From Candidatus Nanoarchaeia archaeon (lineage in GTDB: Archaea > Nanoarchaeota > Nanoarchaeia > SCGC-AAA011-G17 > JAFCDX01): DNA of 64,000 nucleotides. Below are positions 27,641 through 34,614 of this stretch, in pieces (position 1 is the stretch's first letter; each line of letters starts with the position of its first letter). The notes beneath the pieces are model-generated. The model was not told the DNA's origin. It did no database searches and saw nothing but the letters and a program-made list of their open reading frames with translations. The translations under genes and the position numbers were made by a program. The DNA is taken from positions 124,001-188,000 of the forward strand of contig JAQUND010000001.1 of assembly GCA_028717785.1 (NCBI GenBank). The letters run 5' to 3'.

Positions 27641-28510
27641 ATGAAAATAAAAATGAAAAAAAGTCAAGCAATAACACTAGCATTTATTGTATTATTTATT
27701 TTAGTGTTTATAACTCTCTGGTTATTTGAGGATAAAGTAAAAATTTGGGGAGATATGGGTTCAAAGGATTCTTATGAAAATGCAAAATTTGGATGGTTCC
27801 ACATAGGAATAAATGTATTAGCTATATGTTCTATTATTACTATGGTAATATTATTAATATCCGAAACTGACTCCGATTGTGCATATTTGAGTTTTCTTTA
27901 TAAAAAAGAAGATCAAAATCAATATGAAAAAGAAGAAAAATCCAATTTAAATTGGAATTGGAAAAAAATTATTAAATACGGAATTTTAATAATTATTGTT
28001 ATTTATCTTTTTGGGTTTATAAAAAATATTTCTAAAGATAATATAAAATTGTATAATACATCTAAAAAGTATCATAATGCCTATATTCAAAAAATACAAG
28101 AAAAAATGGGATTTTATGATAAATTATGGAAAACTTATTTACAAAAAGATAAAATTACTAATATTAATAAGGAAACTTTTATATTAGTTACCCAAATAAT
28201 CATGGAAAACCGAAGAGATGGTGAAAAACTTACATGGAAATGGGTTCAAGAAAATCAACAAATACCTTATAAGGAATTTACTAAATTCTATGCTGATTTA
28301 AGTGATTTTATTACTTCCCAGAGAGAAGGATATTTTAATATTGAAAAAGAATGCCAAACAATTGCTAATCGGAATAATACCATGTTGGATACATTTCCTA
28401 ATAATGTATACAATAAAATACTTAAACTTGAGAGAATTAATTTTCAATATGGATTCTTAAGTGATAGTACTATTAATATATTCAAATCTAAAAAAGAAAA
28501 TATTCAATAA
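27641..28510 (+). CDS. LemA-like membrane protein (paralogue of 56562)
   Basis: 289 residues from ATG 27641. Helices at about 9-29, 49-69 and 108-128; the 170-residue C-terminal part contains YIQKIQEKMGFYDKLWKTY and DFITSQREGYFNIEKECQ and aligns with the soluble part of the protein at 56562 (REGFFIEQKKLRDMA). Both resemble LemA-type helical domains. Role in the phage unknown; possibly envelope remodelling. Confidence 0.55.
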   Translation: MKIKMKKSQAITLAFIVLFILVFITLWLFEDKVKIWGDMGSKDSYENAKFGWFHIGINVLAICSIITMVILLISETDSDCAYLSFLYKKEDQNQYEKEEKSNLNWNWKKIIKYGILIIIVIYLFGFIKNISKDNIKLYNTSKKYHNAYIQKIQEKMGFYDKLWKTYLQKDKITNINKETFILVTQIIMENRRDGEKLTWKWVQENQQIPYKEFTKFYADLSDFITSQREGYFNIEKECQTIANRNNTMLDTFPNNVYNKILKLERINFQYGFLSDSTINIFKSKKENIQ

Positions 28511-28525
28511 CTAAATTTTTTATTT

Positions 28526-28675
28526 ATGCCTAAAGATGAATGGGGAAATATAATTTCCGACGCCAAGTATGATCATATTTATCATGGTTCTCAATATTTT
28601 ACTAGTAAAGATGAATTTGGTAATATTATTGAAATTGATGATAGGGGTAATGTAAAACCTAATAATGATGATTAA
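28526..28675 (+). CDS. Small hypothetical protein
   Basis: 49 residues, acidic, with two similar segments (DEWGNIISD and DEFGNIIEID) that look like an internal repeat. Overlaps the next gene by 11 bases. Confidence 0.5.
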   Translation: MPKDEWGNIISDAKYDHIYHGSQYFTSKDEFGNIIEIDDRGNVKPNNDD

Positions 28676-28856
28676 ATTTTTAAAAAATTCTTGTAAAATA
28701 ATGCAAAAATGGATAGAATTATTTTATAGAGATCCAGTTATGCATTGTGATGTTTATTTGGAAAAAGGATGTTGTCATGTTGATGGATTTTTATGTGATT
28801 ATCCTAATTGTATTATTTTACAAGAATTTAAAGAAAATAAAAATAAACTATGTTAG
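28665..28856 (+). CDS. Small Cys-rich protein
   Basis: 63 residues with seven cysteines (HCDVYLEKGCCHVDGFLCDY), compatible with metal or Fe-S binding. Overlaps the MazG-NadD fusion by seven bases, so they are translated together. Confidence 0.55.
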   Translation: MMIKFLKNSCKIMQKWIELFYRDPVMHCDVYLEKGCCHVDGFLCDYPNCIILQEFKENKNKLC

Positions 28857-29740
28857 ATATACAAAAGAAAGTTGATGAAGTATTTAGAAAGAATTTTGGA
28901 TATACCCCATTTTCCGAAAGAATGAAAGATATTCAAAATGAATTTTTAGAACTTATGAAGTGGCAAGGGGTATCTAATTTAAAAGAGGAACTTGGAGATT
29001 TGCTTGCTTCTTGTATAAAATTAGCATCTGAAAGTGAATGGGATGTTGAAGAGTTAATTAAAAATACCCTTAATAAAATTGAAAAACGACATTTACAATA
29101 TAAATCTCTTGGAAGAAAATATAAAGTAGCTATTCTTGGAGGCGCATTTGATCCAATTACTAATGGTCATATAGAAGTTGCTAAATTTGTTCTTAATACA
29201 TCTGGAGAATTTGATGAAGTATGGCTTTTGCCTGCATATAAACATATGTATAATAAACCTATGGAAGATTCTTATCATCGTATTGAAATGTGTAAATTAG
29301 CAGCAAAAGTAGATAGAAGAATAAAAGTATGGGATTTTGAAATATTAAACCAATTATCAGGAGAAACCTATAATTTATTTAAAAGAATAAAAGAAGATCC
29401 TATTACAGAACAATATCAATTTTCTATGATTATTGGAATGGATAATGCTTTAACTTTTGATAAATGGGTAAATTTTGAAGAACTTGAACGAATGGCTAGA
29501 TTTATAATTATTCCAAGAAAAGGAATTCAAATGGATCCTAAAGTAAATTGGTTTTTAAAGGAACCCCATATATTTTTAAATAACGAAAATAATATTCCTG
29601 AAATATCTTCTACTGTAATAAGAGAACTTCTTAAAAAGGGTAATAAAGAAAAACTTCTTTTAAAATATATAAATTCAGAAGTTTATAATTATATTTGGTC
29701 AAATGTCTTATATGATATACAAGAAAAAACAAATATTTGA
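28850..29740 (+). CDS. MazG-like/NadD fusion: nucleotide pyrophosphohydrolase plus nicotinate-nucleotide adenylyltransferase
   Basis: 296 residues. Residues 1-90 resemble MazG (NEFLELMKW, LKEELGDLLASCIKLASESE: the acidic metal site). Residues 95-290 are an NMN/NaMN adenylyltransferase: GGAFDPITNGH, IIGMDNALTFDKW and EISSTVIRE (ISSTxIR). The fusion could couple removal of aberrant NTPs with NAD+ synthesis. Together with the amidase at 6961 it makes a deamido NAD+ salvage branch plausible. Either domain alone is confidently placed; the combined role is inferred. Confidence 0.8.
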   Translation: MLDIQKKVDEVFRKNFGYTPFSERMKDIQNEFLELMKWQGVSNLKEELGDLLASCIKLASESEWDVEELIKNTLNKIEKRHLQYKSLGRKYKVAILGGAFDPITNGHIEVAKFVLNTSGEFDEVWLLPAYKHMYNKPMEDSYHRIEMCKLAAKVDRRIKVWDFEILNQLSGETYNLFKRIKEDPITEQYQFSMIIGMDNALTFDKWVNFEELERMARFIIIPRKGIQMDPKVNWFLKEPHIFLNNENNIPEISSTVIRELLKKGNKEKLLLKYINSEVYNYIWSNVLYDIQEKTNI

Positions 29741-29765
29741 ACCATTAAAACATAAATTTAACTCA

Positions 29766-29888
29766 ATGAATATTTGTATTTATTGCGGAGTTGAAATATT
29801 AATTAAAACTATAGATAATAAAACTTATACATTTTATAGGAAATTTAATGAAAAAAATTATAGTTTGGATAAACCTTATTGTGCATAA
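29766..29888 (+). CDS. Tiny CxxC protein
   Basis: 40 residues (MNICIYCGVEI ...). A longer in-frame start at 29703 would overlap the previous gene by 38 bases. Probably a zinc-binding microprotein; weakly supported. Confidence 0.35.
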   Translation: MNICIYCGVEILIKTIDNKTYTFYRKFNEKNYSLDKPYCA

Positions 29889-29995
29889 AATTTTGTAAGT
29901 ATTTTATAAATTTTCTTTCTATTTAAGGATCTTCTTCTTTTTTCTTTAGTCACTTATTATATGCGGGGGGAAATAAAAGTTTTGTTAAAAACGTT

Positions 29996-30025
29996 AAAGA
30001 TTTGTTAAAATAACAAATCTTTTTA
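29996..30025 (+). terminator. Intrinsic terminator
   Basis: 12-bp stem AAAGATTTGTTA/TAACAAATCTTT, AAA loop, T-tail; closes the run that includes the MazG-NadD gene. The 29889-29995 interval before it shows nothing else. Confidence 0.8.
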
Positions 30026-30065
30026 TGTGTAAATAGATAAAGATAAATATAAAAAAAACAAATAA

Positions 30066-30551
30066 ATGAAAATTGTTAGAGAATCCTTATTTGAATTTGA
30101 AAGAAATGAAGACCCTTATAAATCTTTAAGTATTGGTAGTTATGCAAAACCAATGAAAGAAAGATCTAAAGAATTTAATAAAGCAGATAGACAAAAAGCT
30201 ATTGAATATTTAGAAACTTCAGGAATAATTAAAGTTGCTCCTATGAGTAATATACAGGAAAATCATTTAACACTTAAGCTTCAATTATTAACTCCATATT
30301 GGTTTAAAAGAAATATTAAAATAGCAGGTGAATGGATAAATTTAAAAGATTATGGAATTATGTATTATTTTATTCAAAATGGATATTTGAGAAAATATCC
30401 ACCAGAAGCTGATAGGACTCAGGTTATTGTTAAGGATAATTATGCTTCTTATTTAGATTTAGCTAAAATATTGGTAGAAAAAGCGAAATATGATATGAAA
30501 AAGTCTGAAATTATAAAAAAATCTGATTTACCAAATAATATAGTAAAATAA
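30066..30551 (+). CDS. FERN-motif protein
   Basis: 161 residues. N-terminus MKIVRESLFEFERNEDPYKS followed by LSIG resembles the shared ESLNFERG-DP-IG motif. The body (about residues 40-160) resembles a small mixed alpha/beta fold with no recognised signature. It is separated from upstream genes by a terminator and runs into the next FERG-containing gene. Confidence 0.6.
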   Translation: MKIVRESLFEFERNEDPYKSLSIGSYAKPMKERSKEFNKADRQKAIEYLETSGIIKVAPMSNIQENHLTLKLQLLTPYWFKRNIKIAGEWINLKDYGIMYYFIQNGYLRKYPPEADRTQVIVKDNYASYLDLAKILVEKAKYDMKKSEIIKKSDLPNNIVK

Positions 30552-30575
30552 AAATTAAAAATTTTTATATAAGAA

Positions 30576-31325
30576 ATGAAAGCTAAAAAAATATTTGAAT
30601 TTAAAGAAAATATTCAAAATTTAGGAATTATTTTTTTAAATAAGTTAGAAGATTTTATAAATTCTACTATACGTAATGAATGGATATTTTCTCCTGGTAT
30701 TAAAATGTATGTAAGAAAATCTAAAAGATATTATAATAGTAAATTTATAGATTGTTTAAATTTAGCATCAGTAGAAGCTGAAAAATATGGAACAGGATTA
30801 TTTACTTATATTTTTGAACAAATACTTGAAAAATATAAAGATAAAAATATTTTTCTTGAATCCATAGTAAATGATAGATTATATAATTTTTTCTTAAAAT
30901 ATGGATTTGAACCATTTGGGGAATTAAATTTGATTAAACTTAAAACAACAAAAATATCTGAAAATTTTCATTTTGAAAGAGGACAAAGTCCATTTGATGC
31001 AATGAAAATAGGTTTAAAGTATAAAAGACATTTTAAAACTCATGAAGAAGCTGCTAGAATTTTTTTAGATAATATAAAAGAATTATCAGATGGTAAATGG
31101 AATTCTTTAGAAGAATTTAAAGATACTTGGGAAAAATCTGGGATCTTACAATTTCTAAAAAGTTACTTAGAAGGATTTGATGGTAAGTATTCCCCTCTAT
31201 TTATAGATGAGGAAGGATCTAATATTAATAATTCTATTCATAAATTAAATTTTTTAAAAAAATATAAAGATACTTTAAAATCAATACTTTATGGGGATAA
31301 AGAATTAGAAAATACCAATTCTTAA
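30576..31325 (+). CDS. GNAT-like domain joined to a FERG-motif region
   Basis: 249 residues. Residues about 55-118 look like a GNAT acetyltransferase core (EAEKYGTGLFTYIFEQILEK, then YNFFLKYGFEPFG: motif A and B patterns). After it, at about residue 128, comes SENFHFERGQSPFDAMKIG, the same motif that sits at the N-terminus of other proteins here, followed by a helical region. The internal position suggests a gene fusion through a former N-terminus. Confidence 0.6.
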   Translation: MKAKKIFEFKENIQNLGIIFLNKLEDFINSTIRNEWIFSPGIKMYVRKSKRYYNSKFIDCLNLASVEAEKYGTGLFTYIFEQILEKYKDKNIFLESIVNDRLYNFFLKYGFEPFGELNLIKLKTTKISENFHFERGQSPFDAMKIGLKYKRHFKTHEEAARIFLDNIKELSDGKWNSLEEFKDTWEKSGILQFLKSYLEGFDGKYSPLFIDEEGSNINNSIHKLNFLKKYKDTLKSILYGDKELENTNS

Positions 31326-31368
31326 CATTTTTTTAATAAAAAAAGTTTTTTTATATTAAAACTTGATG

Positions 31369-31376
31369 TACTTTTG
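31369..31376 (+). promoter_or_regulatory. Promoter -7 element ahead of the tRNA island
   Basis: TACTTTTG fits TAnnTTTG; T-rich run upstream (31346-31352). Transcription would begin near 31383 at the edge of the structured leader. Confidence 0.5.
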
Positions 31377-31544
31377 CTCCTACAAAAATTCAAATAAGGA
31401 TTTTTCTATTTGTGTCTGTGTGAGCACAGATTAAATGATTACCTGAAAAGGCGGAAACTAACAGCAAATAGAAATTTTACAATAAGTTAAAACTTTTTGA
31501 ATTTTTTTAGTAATATATACATAAACAAATAAACTTAACTTTCG

Positions 31545-31646
31545 ATGAAAAAGCGAGTAAATATGGTGAATTTTATAAATTGGAATAGCTTTAGAGCAGC
31601 CGATGATAAAGGAGGTAGTTGCCCGCTTCGATGGAGAGGTTTTTAG
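31545..31646 (+). CDS. Possible leader peptide in the structured RNA
   Basis: 33 residues (MKKRVNMVNFINWNSFRAAD ...). It ends in the region that can pair with the terminator arm, so its translation could affect the switch. Weak: it may be a chance frame in an RNA. Confidence 0.3.
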   Translation: MKKRVNMVNFINWNSFRAADDKGGSCPLRWRGF

Positions 31647-31669
31647 ATATAAAAACGACAAATCTGTTA

Positions 31670-31706
31670 AAGCGGGATTCCTCAAAAAAGAATTCCGCTT
31701 TTTTAT
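31670..31706 (+). terminator. Terminator at the end of the structured leader
   Basis: 11-bp stem AAGCGGGATTC/GAATTCCGCTT, then TTTTTTATT. Its 5' arm competes with CCCGCTT at 31622. Confidence 0.75.
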
Positions 31707-31719
31707 TGTTTAAAATTTT

Positions 31720-31792
31720 GGAGATGAAGCTAACTTAGTAGAAGCAGCGGACTGAAAATCCGCGGGAGTTGGAGCGTAACCAACTATCTCCA
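31720..31792 (+). tRNA. tRNA-Phe(GAA)
   Basis: Acceptor GGAGAT/ATCTCC, anticodon arm GCGGA-CTGAAAA-TCCGC, T stem GTTGG/CCAAC. The T loop is AGCGTAA instead of the usual TTCnAnT. No encoded CCA. Confidence 0.8.
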
Positions 31793-31841
31793 CAGTAATT
31801 AATAATTTACGATCTTTGACATGTTGGCAAAACTTTTATAT

Positions 31842-31890
31842 TTTTCGAACATATAAGCAATTTATTAAATAGGGCTTGTATGTTCGAAAA
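31842..31890 (+). promoter_or_regulatory. Start-codon hairpin of the HNH gene
   Basis: TTTTCGAACATATAAGC (31842-31858) pairs with GCTTGTATGTTCGAAAA (31874-31890), 17 bp with one G-U. The ATG (31880-31882) lies inside the 3' arm, so translation would be blocked in transcripts containing the full hairpin, as known for T4 homing endonucleases. Confidence 0.7.
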
Positions 31891-32434
31891 TATAGAAGAT
31901 TATATAAAAAAATCTATTGATAGTAGAAAAAAACATTTAAATTTAAATGAAAATTGTATTGAGATAGGAGGAATATGTTCTACAGAATACAGAGGGTTAT
32001 TAGCTCATTTTTTAAAAACTACAATACCATCTCATAAAAAAATATGTTTATGTCATGCTTGTAATAATGCTAAATGTTCAAATCCTAAACATCTATATTG
32101 GGGAACTTTTAAAGAAAATCTTCAAGATGCTATAAATAATGGAACTCATGATAATATAAATAATAGATCTATTAAAAAATATGGTGAATTTGAATTTAAA
32201 AAAATGATTCAAGAAGCCGGTAGAAAAGGAGGTAAAAAAGGAGGGGGAACTAATAAGCTTTCAAAAGATCAAATAAATGAAAGATTAGAAATAATTAAAA
32301 ATATAGATCTTTTAAAATATGGCTGGGTAAATTTAGTTGCAATAAAATTTAATTGTTCTCATACTCAAGTAAAAAGATTTGTAAAAAAATATTATCAAGG
32401 TAATTTTTATACAAAAAATAATAAGCGTGTATAG
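31880..32434 (+). CDS. HNH homing endonuclease
   Basis: 184 residues. HNH core with zinc ligands CHACNNAKCSNPKHLYWGT followed by KENLQDA; C-terminal DNA-binding region with a helix-turn-helix (VAIKFNCSHTQVKRFVKK). A close paralogue is at 35342. Its 3' end runs ten bases into the following tRNA-Lys, and a hairpin covers its start codon. Free-standing homing endonucleases move into tRNA clusters of phages; this one is probably an intergenic invader. Confidence 0.85.
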   Translation: MFENIEDYIKKSIDSRKKHLNLNENCIEIGGICSTEYRGLLAHFLKTTIPSHKKICLCHACNNAKCSNPKHLYWGTFKENLQDAINNGTHDNINNRSIKKYGEFEFKKMIQEAGRKGGKKGGGTNKLSKDQINERLEIIKNIDLLKYGWVNLVAIKFNCSHTQVKRFVKKYYQGNFYTKNNKRV

Positions 32435-32511
32435 CTCAACTGGTGGAGCTTCTGACTTTTAATCAGAAGGGTGACGTAAGTCCGTTGAGGGTTCGAGCCC
32501 CTCTGCACGCA
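32425..32511 (+). tRNA. tRNA-Lys(TTT) with long variable arm
   Basis: Acceptor GCGTGTA/TGCACGC, D arm GCTC/GAGC, anticodon arm TCTGA-CTTTTAA-TCAGA, T arm GAGGG/CCCTC. The variable region carries an extra hairpin GAC-GTAA-GTC (a GNRA tetraloop), which class I tRNA-Lys does not normally have. Overlaps the end of the HNH gene. Confidence 0.8.
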
Positions 32512-32524
32512 CAAAAATTTTAAA

Positions 32525-32596
32525 GCGGGTGTAGCACAACGGCTAGTGCTCCTGCCTTCCAAGCAGGAGATGTCGGTTCGATCCCGGTCACCCGCA
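32525..32596 (+). tRNA. tRNA-Gly(TCC)
   Basis: Complete cloverleaf: GCGGGTG/TCACCCGC, D arm GCAC/GTGC, anticodon arm CCTGC-CTTCCAA-GCAGG. No encoded CCA. Confidence 0.9.
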
Positions 32597-32597
32597 C

Positions 32598-32729
32598 AAA
32601 CTGTAGTAATGAAAAGAGTTACTTCGCGTGATTAGCTCACTTGGTAGAGCTTTTGTTTTAGGGACAAATGGTAGATGGTTCAACTCCATCATTATGCAAT
32701 AAAATTGCTCTTATCGATTTTCTCAGTTT
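32598..32729 (+). ncRNA. Conserved core RNA, unit A (around a complete tRNA)
   Basis: P1 AAACTG (32598-32603)/CAGTTT (32724-32729); 5' block TAGTAAT then AAGAG (32614-32618) and TTACTTCG; 3' block CTCTT (32708-32712) then ATTTTCTCAG. P2 is AAGAG/CTCTT. A full tRNA sits inside P2. One of seven units sharing these blocks (33231, 34615, 35047, 36780, 37094, 37234). Confidence 0.65.
32626..32698 (+). tRNA. tRNA with anticodon TAG (Leu?) inside core unit A
   Basis: Acceptor GCGTGAT/ATTATGC, D arm GCTC/GAGC with TTGG loop, anticodon arm TTTGT-TTTAGGG-ACAAA, T arm GATGG/CCATC. Anticodon TAG reads CUA (Leu), yet the variable loop is short (class I), which is atypical for tRNA-Leu. The first G belongs to the conserved TTACTTCG block. 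Confidence 0.7.
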
Positions 32730-32761
32730 AAATTACATAAGATATATAAAATAAAATTCTT

Positions 32762-33157
32762 ATGAAAGCTCTTTTTATTAATGAAGTATTAAATTTTGAA
32801 CGAGGCAAAACATCAAAAAAAGAAATTATAGATGTTTTAACAGATAGAATTATAGAATTAGATCTTCCTGCTGCTTCAGTATCTTTAGATGAAAATGATA
32901 ATCCAGATTTAACAGATGAAGATACTAAATATTTAGTAGATACATTAGAAGAAAATGGAGTAAAATATAAAATAAGATCAATTAAAAAACCTCCATATCA
33001 AATTTATGTAACTATAAGTGGAACAAGGGAACAAATTATACCAGTTTTAACACTTTGGGATCCTTATAGCAGAACAGAAGAGGAATTAAAAAAAGCTTTA
33101 GAAGGATGGGGTAAAGATAATATAGATGATCTTTATGATTTTTTAGAAAAAAAATAG
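32762..33157 (+). CDS. FERG-motif protein in the tRNA island
   Basis: 131 residues; N-terminus MKALFINEVLNFERGKTSKKE carries the shared motif, the rest is an acidic alpha/beta domain without recognised family. Its TAG stop shares its last base with the first base of the following tRNA-Ala. Confidence 0.6.
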   Translation: MKALFINEVLNFERGKTSKKEIIDVLTDRIIELDLPAASVSLDENDNPDLTDEDTKYLVDTLEENGVKYKIRSIKKPPYQIYVTISGTREQIIPVLTLWDPYSRTEEELKKALEGWGKDNIDDLYDFLEKK

Positions 33158-33229
33158 GGCTGTTGGTATAGCTGGCTAACACTTCTGCCTTGCACGCAGA
33201 GATCCCGGGTTCGAATCCCGGACGGTCCA
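33157..33229 (+). tRNA. tRNA-Ala(TGC), copy 1
   Basis: Acceptor GGGCTGT/ACGGTCC, anticodon arm TCTGC-CTTGCAC-GCAGA, T arm CCGGG/CCCGG. No encoded CCA. Confidence 0.9.
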
Positions 33230-33230
33230 C

Positions 33231-33339
33231 AAACAGTAGTAACAAGAGAGTTACTTCGTGCTAAATGGTTTAGCAAAACTCTGTTAAAGTTTCCTTACGG
33301 TTCAAATCCGTCTGTTATCTCTCTTAATTTTCTCTGTTT
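33231..33339 (+). tRNA. Core unit B: acceptor-less tRNA-Asn-like(GTT)
   Basis: P1 AAACAG/CTGTTT, 5' block TAGTAAC, P2 AAGAGAG (33244-33250)/CTCTCTT (33319-33325), then TTACTTCG, a D arm GCTAA/TTAGC, anticodon arm AAACT-CTGTTAA-AGTTT (GTT, Asn) and T arm ACGG/CCGT. No normal acceptor stem: P2 takes its place with unpaired linkers TTACTTCGT and CTGTTAT. P1 is inverted relative to unit A (CAG/CTG instead of CTG/CAG), which is compensatory change. Confidence 0.55.
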
Positions 33340-33342
33340 AAT

Positions 33343-33414
33343 GCAGATATAGTATAATGGCTAGTACGTCGGCTTGCCAAGCCGAGGATGGGTGTTCGAT
33401 TCACCTTATCTGCA
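33343..33414 (+). tRNA. tRNA-Gly(GCC)
   Basis: Acceptor GCAGATA/TATCTGC, anticodon arm TCGGC-TTGCCAA-GCCGA, T loop TTCGATT. Standard shape. Confidence 0.9.
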
Positions 33415-33430
33415 CAATAAATTTTTAAAA

Positions 33431-33988
33431 ATGCATTCAGAAAAAACAAAAGAAAAAATAAAAGAATCCTGGAAATTAAGAAGAATAAAATATTCTATGT
33501 CTGAAGAAGGGAGGGAAAGTATAAGGAAAAGAAACAAATTATATCCAACAACTCCAAAAGAATGGTGGACAGAAGAACGAAAGAAAAAACATTCAGAAAG
33601 AATGAAAAAAGCTATACTAGATCATTTAGATAGTTATTCTAAAAATAATGTAAGCGGGAGAACAAAACTTTATGAGTATAAAGGAGTAAAATTAAAAGGA
33701 AATTGGGAATTAATTTTTGCTAAATGGCTTGATGATAATGATATTATATGGGAAAGAGATATAAAACCATTTAAATATTTTTGGAATAATGATTATCATT
33801 TATATTTTCCAGATTTTTATTTACCTAAACTAGATATTTTTATTGAAGTAAAAGGTTATGAAACAGAAAGAGATAGAGAAAAATGGAAATGTTTATCTAA
33901 TTTGGTAATTATAAAAGAAAAAGAAATAAATTTTATATTAAATAAATTCAATAATAAAGGAAATTTAAAATATATTGCGGGAGGATGA
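33431..33988 (+). CDS. PD-(D/E)XK-type homing endonuclease
   Basis: 185 residues from ATG 33431 (the longer reading would lie within tRNA-Gly). N-terminal basic NUMOD-like helices; catalytic domain with GNWELIFAKWLDDN (Glu), YFPDFYL (Asp) and IFIEVKGYE (ExK), as in phage Vsr-like/PD-DExK homing enzymes. Related to the protein at 44744. Its last 12 bases overlap the next tRNA. Confidence 0.75.
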   Translation: MHSEKTKEKIKESWKLRRIKYSMSEEGRESIRKRNKLYPTTPKEWWTEERKKKHSERMKKAILDHLDSYSKNNVSGRTKLYEYKGVKLKGNWELIFAKWLDDNDIIWERDIKPFKYFWNNDYHLYFPDFYLPKLDIFIEVKGYETERDREKWKCLSNLVIIKEKEINFILNKFNNKGNLKYIAGG

Positions 33989-34048
33989 AACGGAAAATCA
34001 TATTGGGTTCATATCCCAATTATAATGGGTTCGACTCCCATACCCGCT
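33977..34048 (+). tRNA. tRNA-Met(CAT), copy 1
   Basis: GCGGG/CCCGC acceptor core with mismatches below it, D stem TGA/TCA, anticodon arm TTGGG-TTCATAT-CCCAA, T arm ATGGG/CCCAT. CAT could also be a tRNA-Ile2. Overlaps the endonuclease stop. Confidence 0.75.
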
Positions 34049-34051
34049 ACT

Positions 34052-34167
34052 AAGAACTTATATCTCATGATGAGAACCTCTTCGAGCATAATGAAGAAAT
34101 TGCCCCGATGTTATGCGGTTGGTTGCTTTAATGCTTCCTGTAACTAGGTTTCTTCGTATAAGTTCTT
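34052..34167 (+). ncRNA. Branched structured RNA, unknown
   Basis: Closing stem AAGAACTTATA/TATAAGTTCTT (11 bp perfect). Inside: TCTCA-TGA-TGAGA, AACCT/AGGTT, and GCATAA/TTATGC, giving a multi-branched shape. No tRNA cloverleaf or known family recognised. Confidence 0.5.
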
Positions 34168-34187
34168 TAACTTTTTGATTTATTAAA

Positions 34188-34424
34188 ATGGAAGAATCTA
34201 GAATATTAATACATACAAGTTCTAAAGTAAATAATATTAAAAATTCATCTAGTAAAATTTTTAAAATAGAAAAAATAAAAAATAAAGAAACAATAAATAA
34301 AATTATCAAAAGTTTAAACAAAGTAATTAAAATTAAAAATGAAAATATTAAAGTAGATGATTTATTAGATGAAATGAATATTAATAAATATGATTTTGTA
34401 ACAATTAATATAATTTTGATATAA
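34188..34424 (+). CDS. Small hypothetical protein
   Basis: 78 residues, Lys/Ile/Asn-rich; may be real or a chance frame in AT-rich DNA. It lies between the branched RNA and tRNA-Asp. No motif. Confidence 0.35.
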   Translation: MEESRILIHTSSKVNNIKNSSSKIFKIEKIKNKETINKIIKSLNKVIKIKNENIKVDDLLDEMNINKYDFVTINIILI

Positions 34425-34430
34425 AATAAT

Positions 34431-34520
34431 GGTCTCTGGAGCTGCTTGGCGTGGCTGCCGGACTGTCACTCCGGAACAATTTAATAAATTGACAGGTGGG
34501 TTCGAATCCCATAGAGACCG
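34431..34520 (+). tRNA. tRNA-Asp(GTC) with long variable arm
   Basis: Acceptor GGTCTCT/AGAGACC, anticodon arm CCGGA-CTGTCAC-TCCGG. The variable region contains an extra hairpin CAATTT-AAT-AAATTG, unexpected for tRNA-Asp. A second, normal tRNA-Asp is at 34925. Confidence 0.8.
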
Positions 34521-34527
34521 CAATAAT

Positions 34528-34603
34528 GGGGGTGCATGTTCCAAGGCTTTGGCGATAAACACTTGCAATGTTTGTGAGGAGGGTTCGATTCCCTTCGCTT
34601 CCA
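34528..34603 (+). tRNA. tRNA-Ala(TGC), copy 2
   Basis: Acceptor GGGGGTG/CGCTTCC with wobble pairs, anticodon arm AAACA-CTTGCAA-TGTTT, T arm GAGGG/CCCTT. D region is irregular (CCAA-GGCT-TTGG). Confidence 0.75.
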
Positions 34604-34614
34604 CAATTAAAATT

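Larger units (their letters stand above)
31383..31706 (+). ncRNA. Structured RNA/leader at the head of the tRNA island
   Basis: About 320 bases. Long-range stem TTTCTATTTG (31403-31412)/CAAATAGAAA (31465-31474) encloses hairpin TCTGTG-TGAG-CACAGA. Further on, GTTTTTA-GATA-TAAAAAC is a hairpin, and CCCGCTT (31622-31628) can pair with AAGCGGG (31670-31676), which is also the 5' arm of the terminator; this mutually exclusive pairing looks like a transcription switch. It does not match the riboswitch or tmRNA consensus sequences I know. A 33-codon frame lies inside (31545-31646). Confidence 0.45.

Noticed and set aside
31383..31706. tmRNA
   Set aside because: No tRNA-Ala-like ends or recognisable tag frame; the region ends in a terminator.
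33036..33245. Minus-strand frame beginning MLLLFVDRPGFEPGIS
   Set aside because: The GFEPGIS-type peptide is a common artefact of translating the tRNA T arm in reverse.
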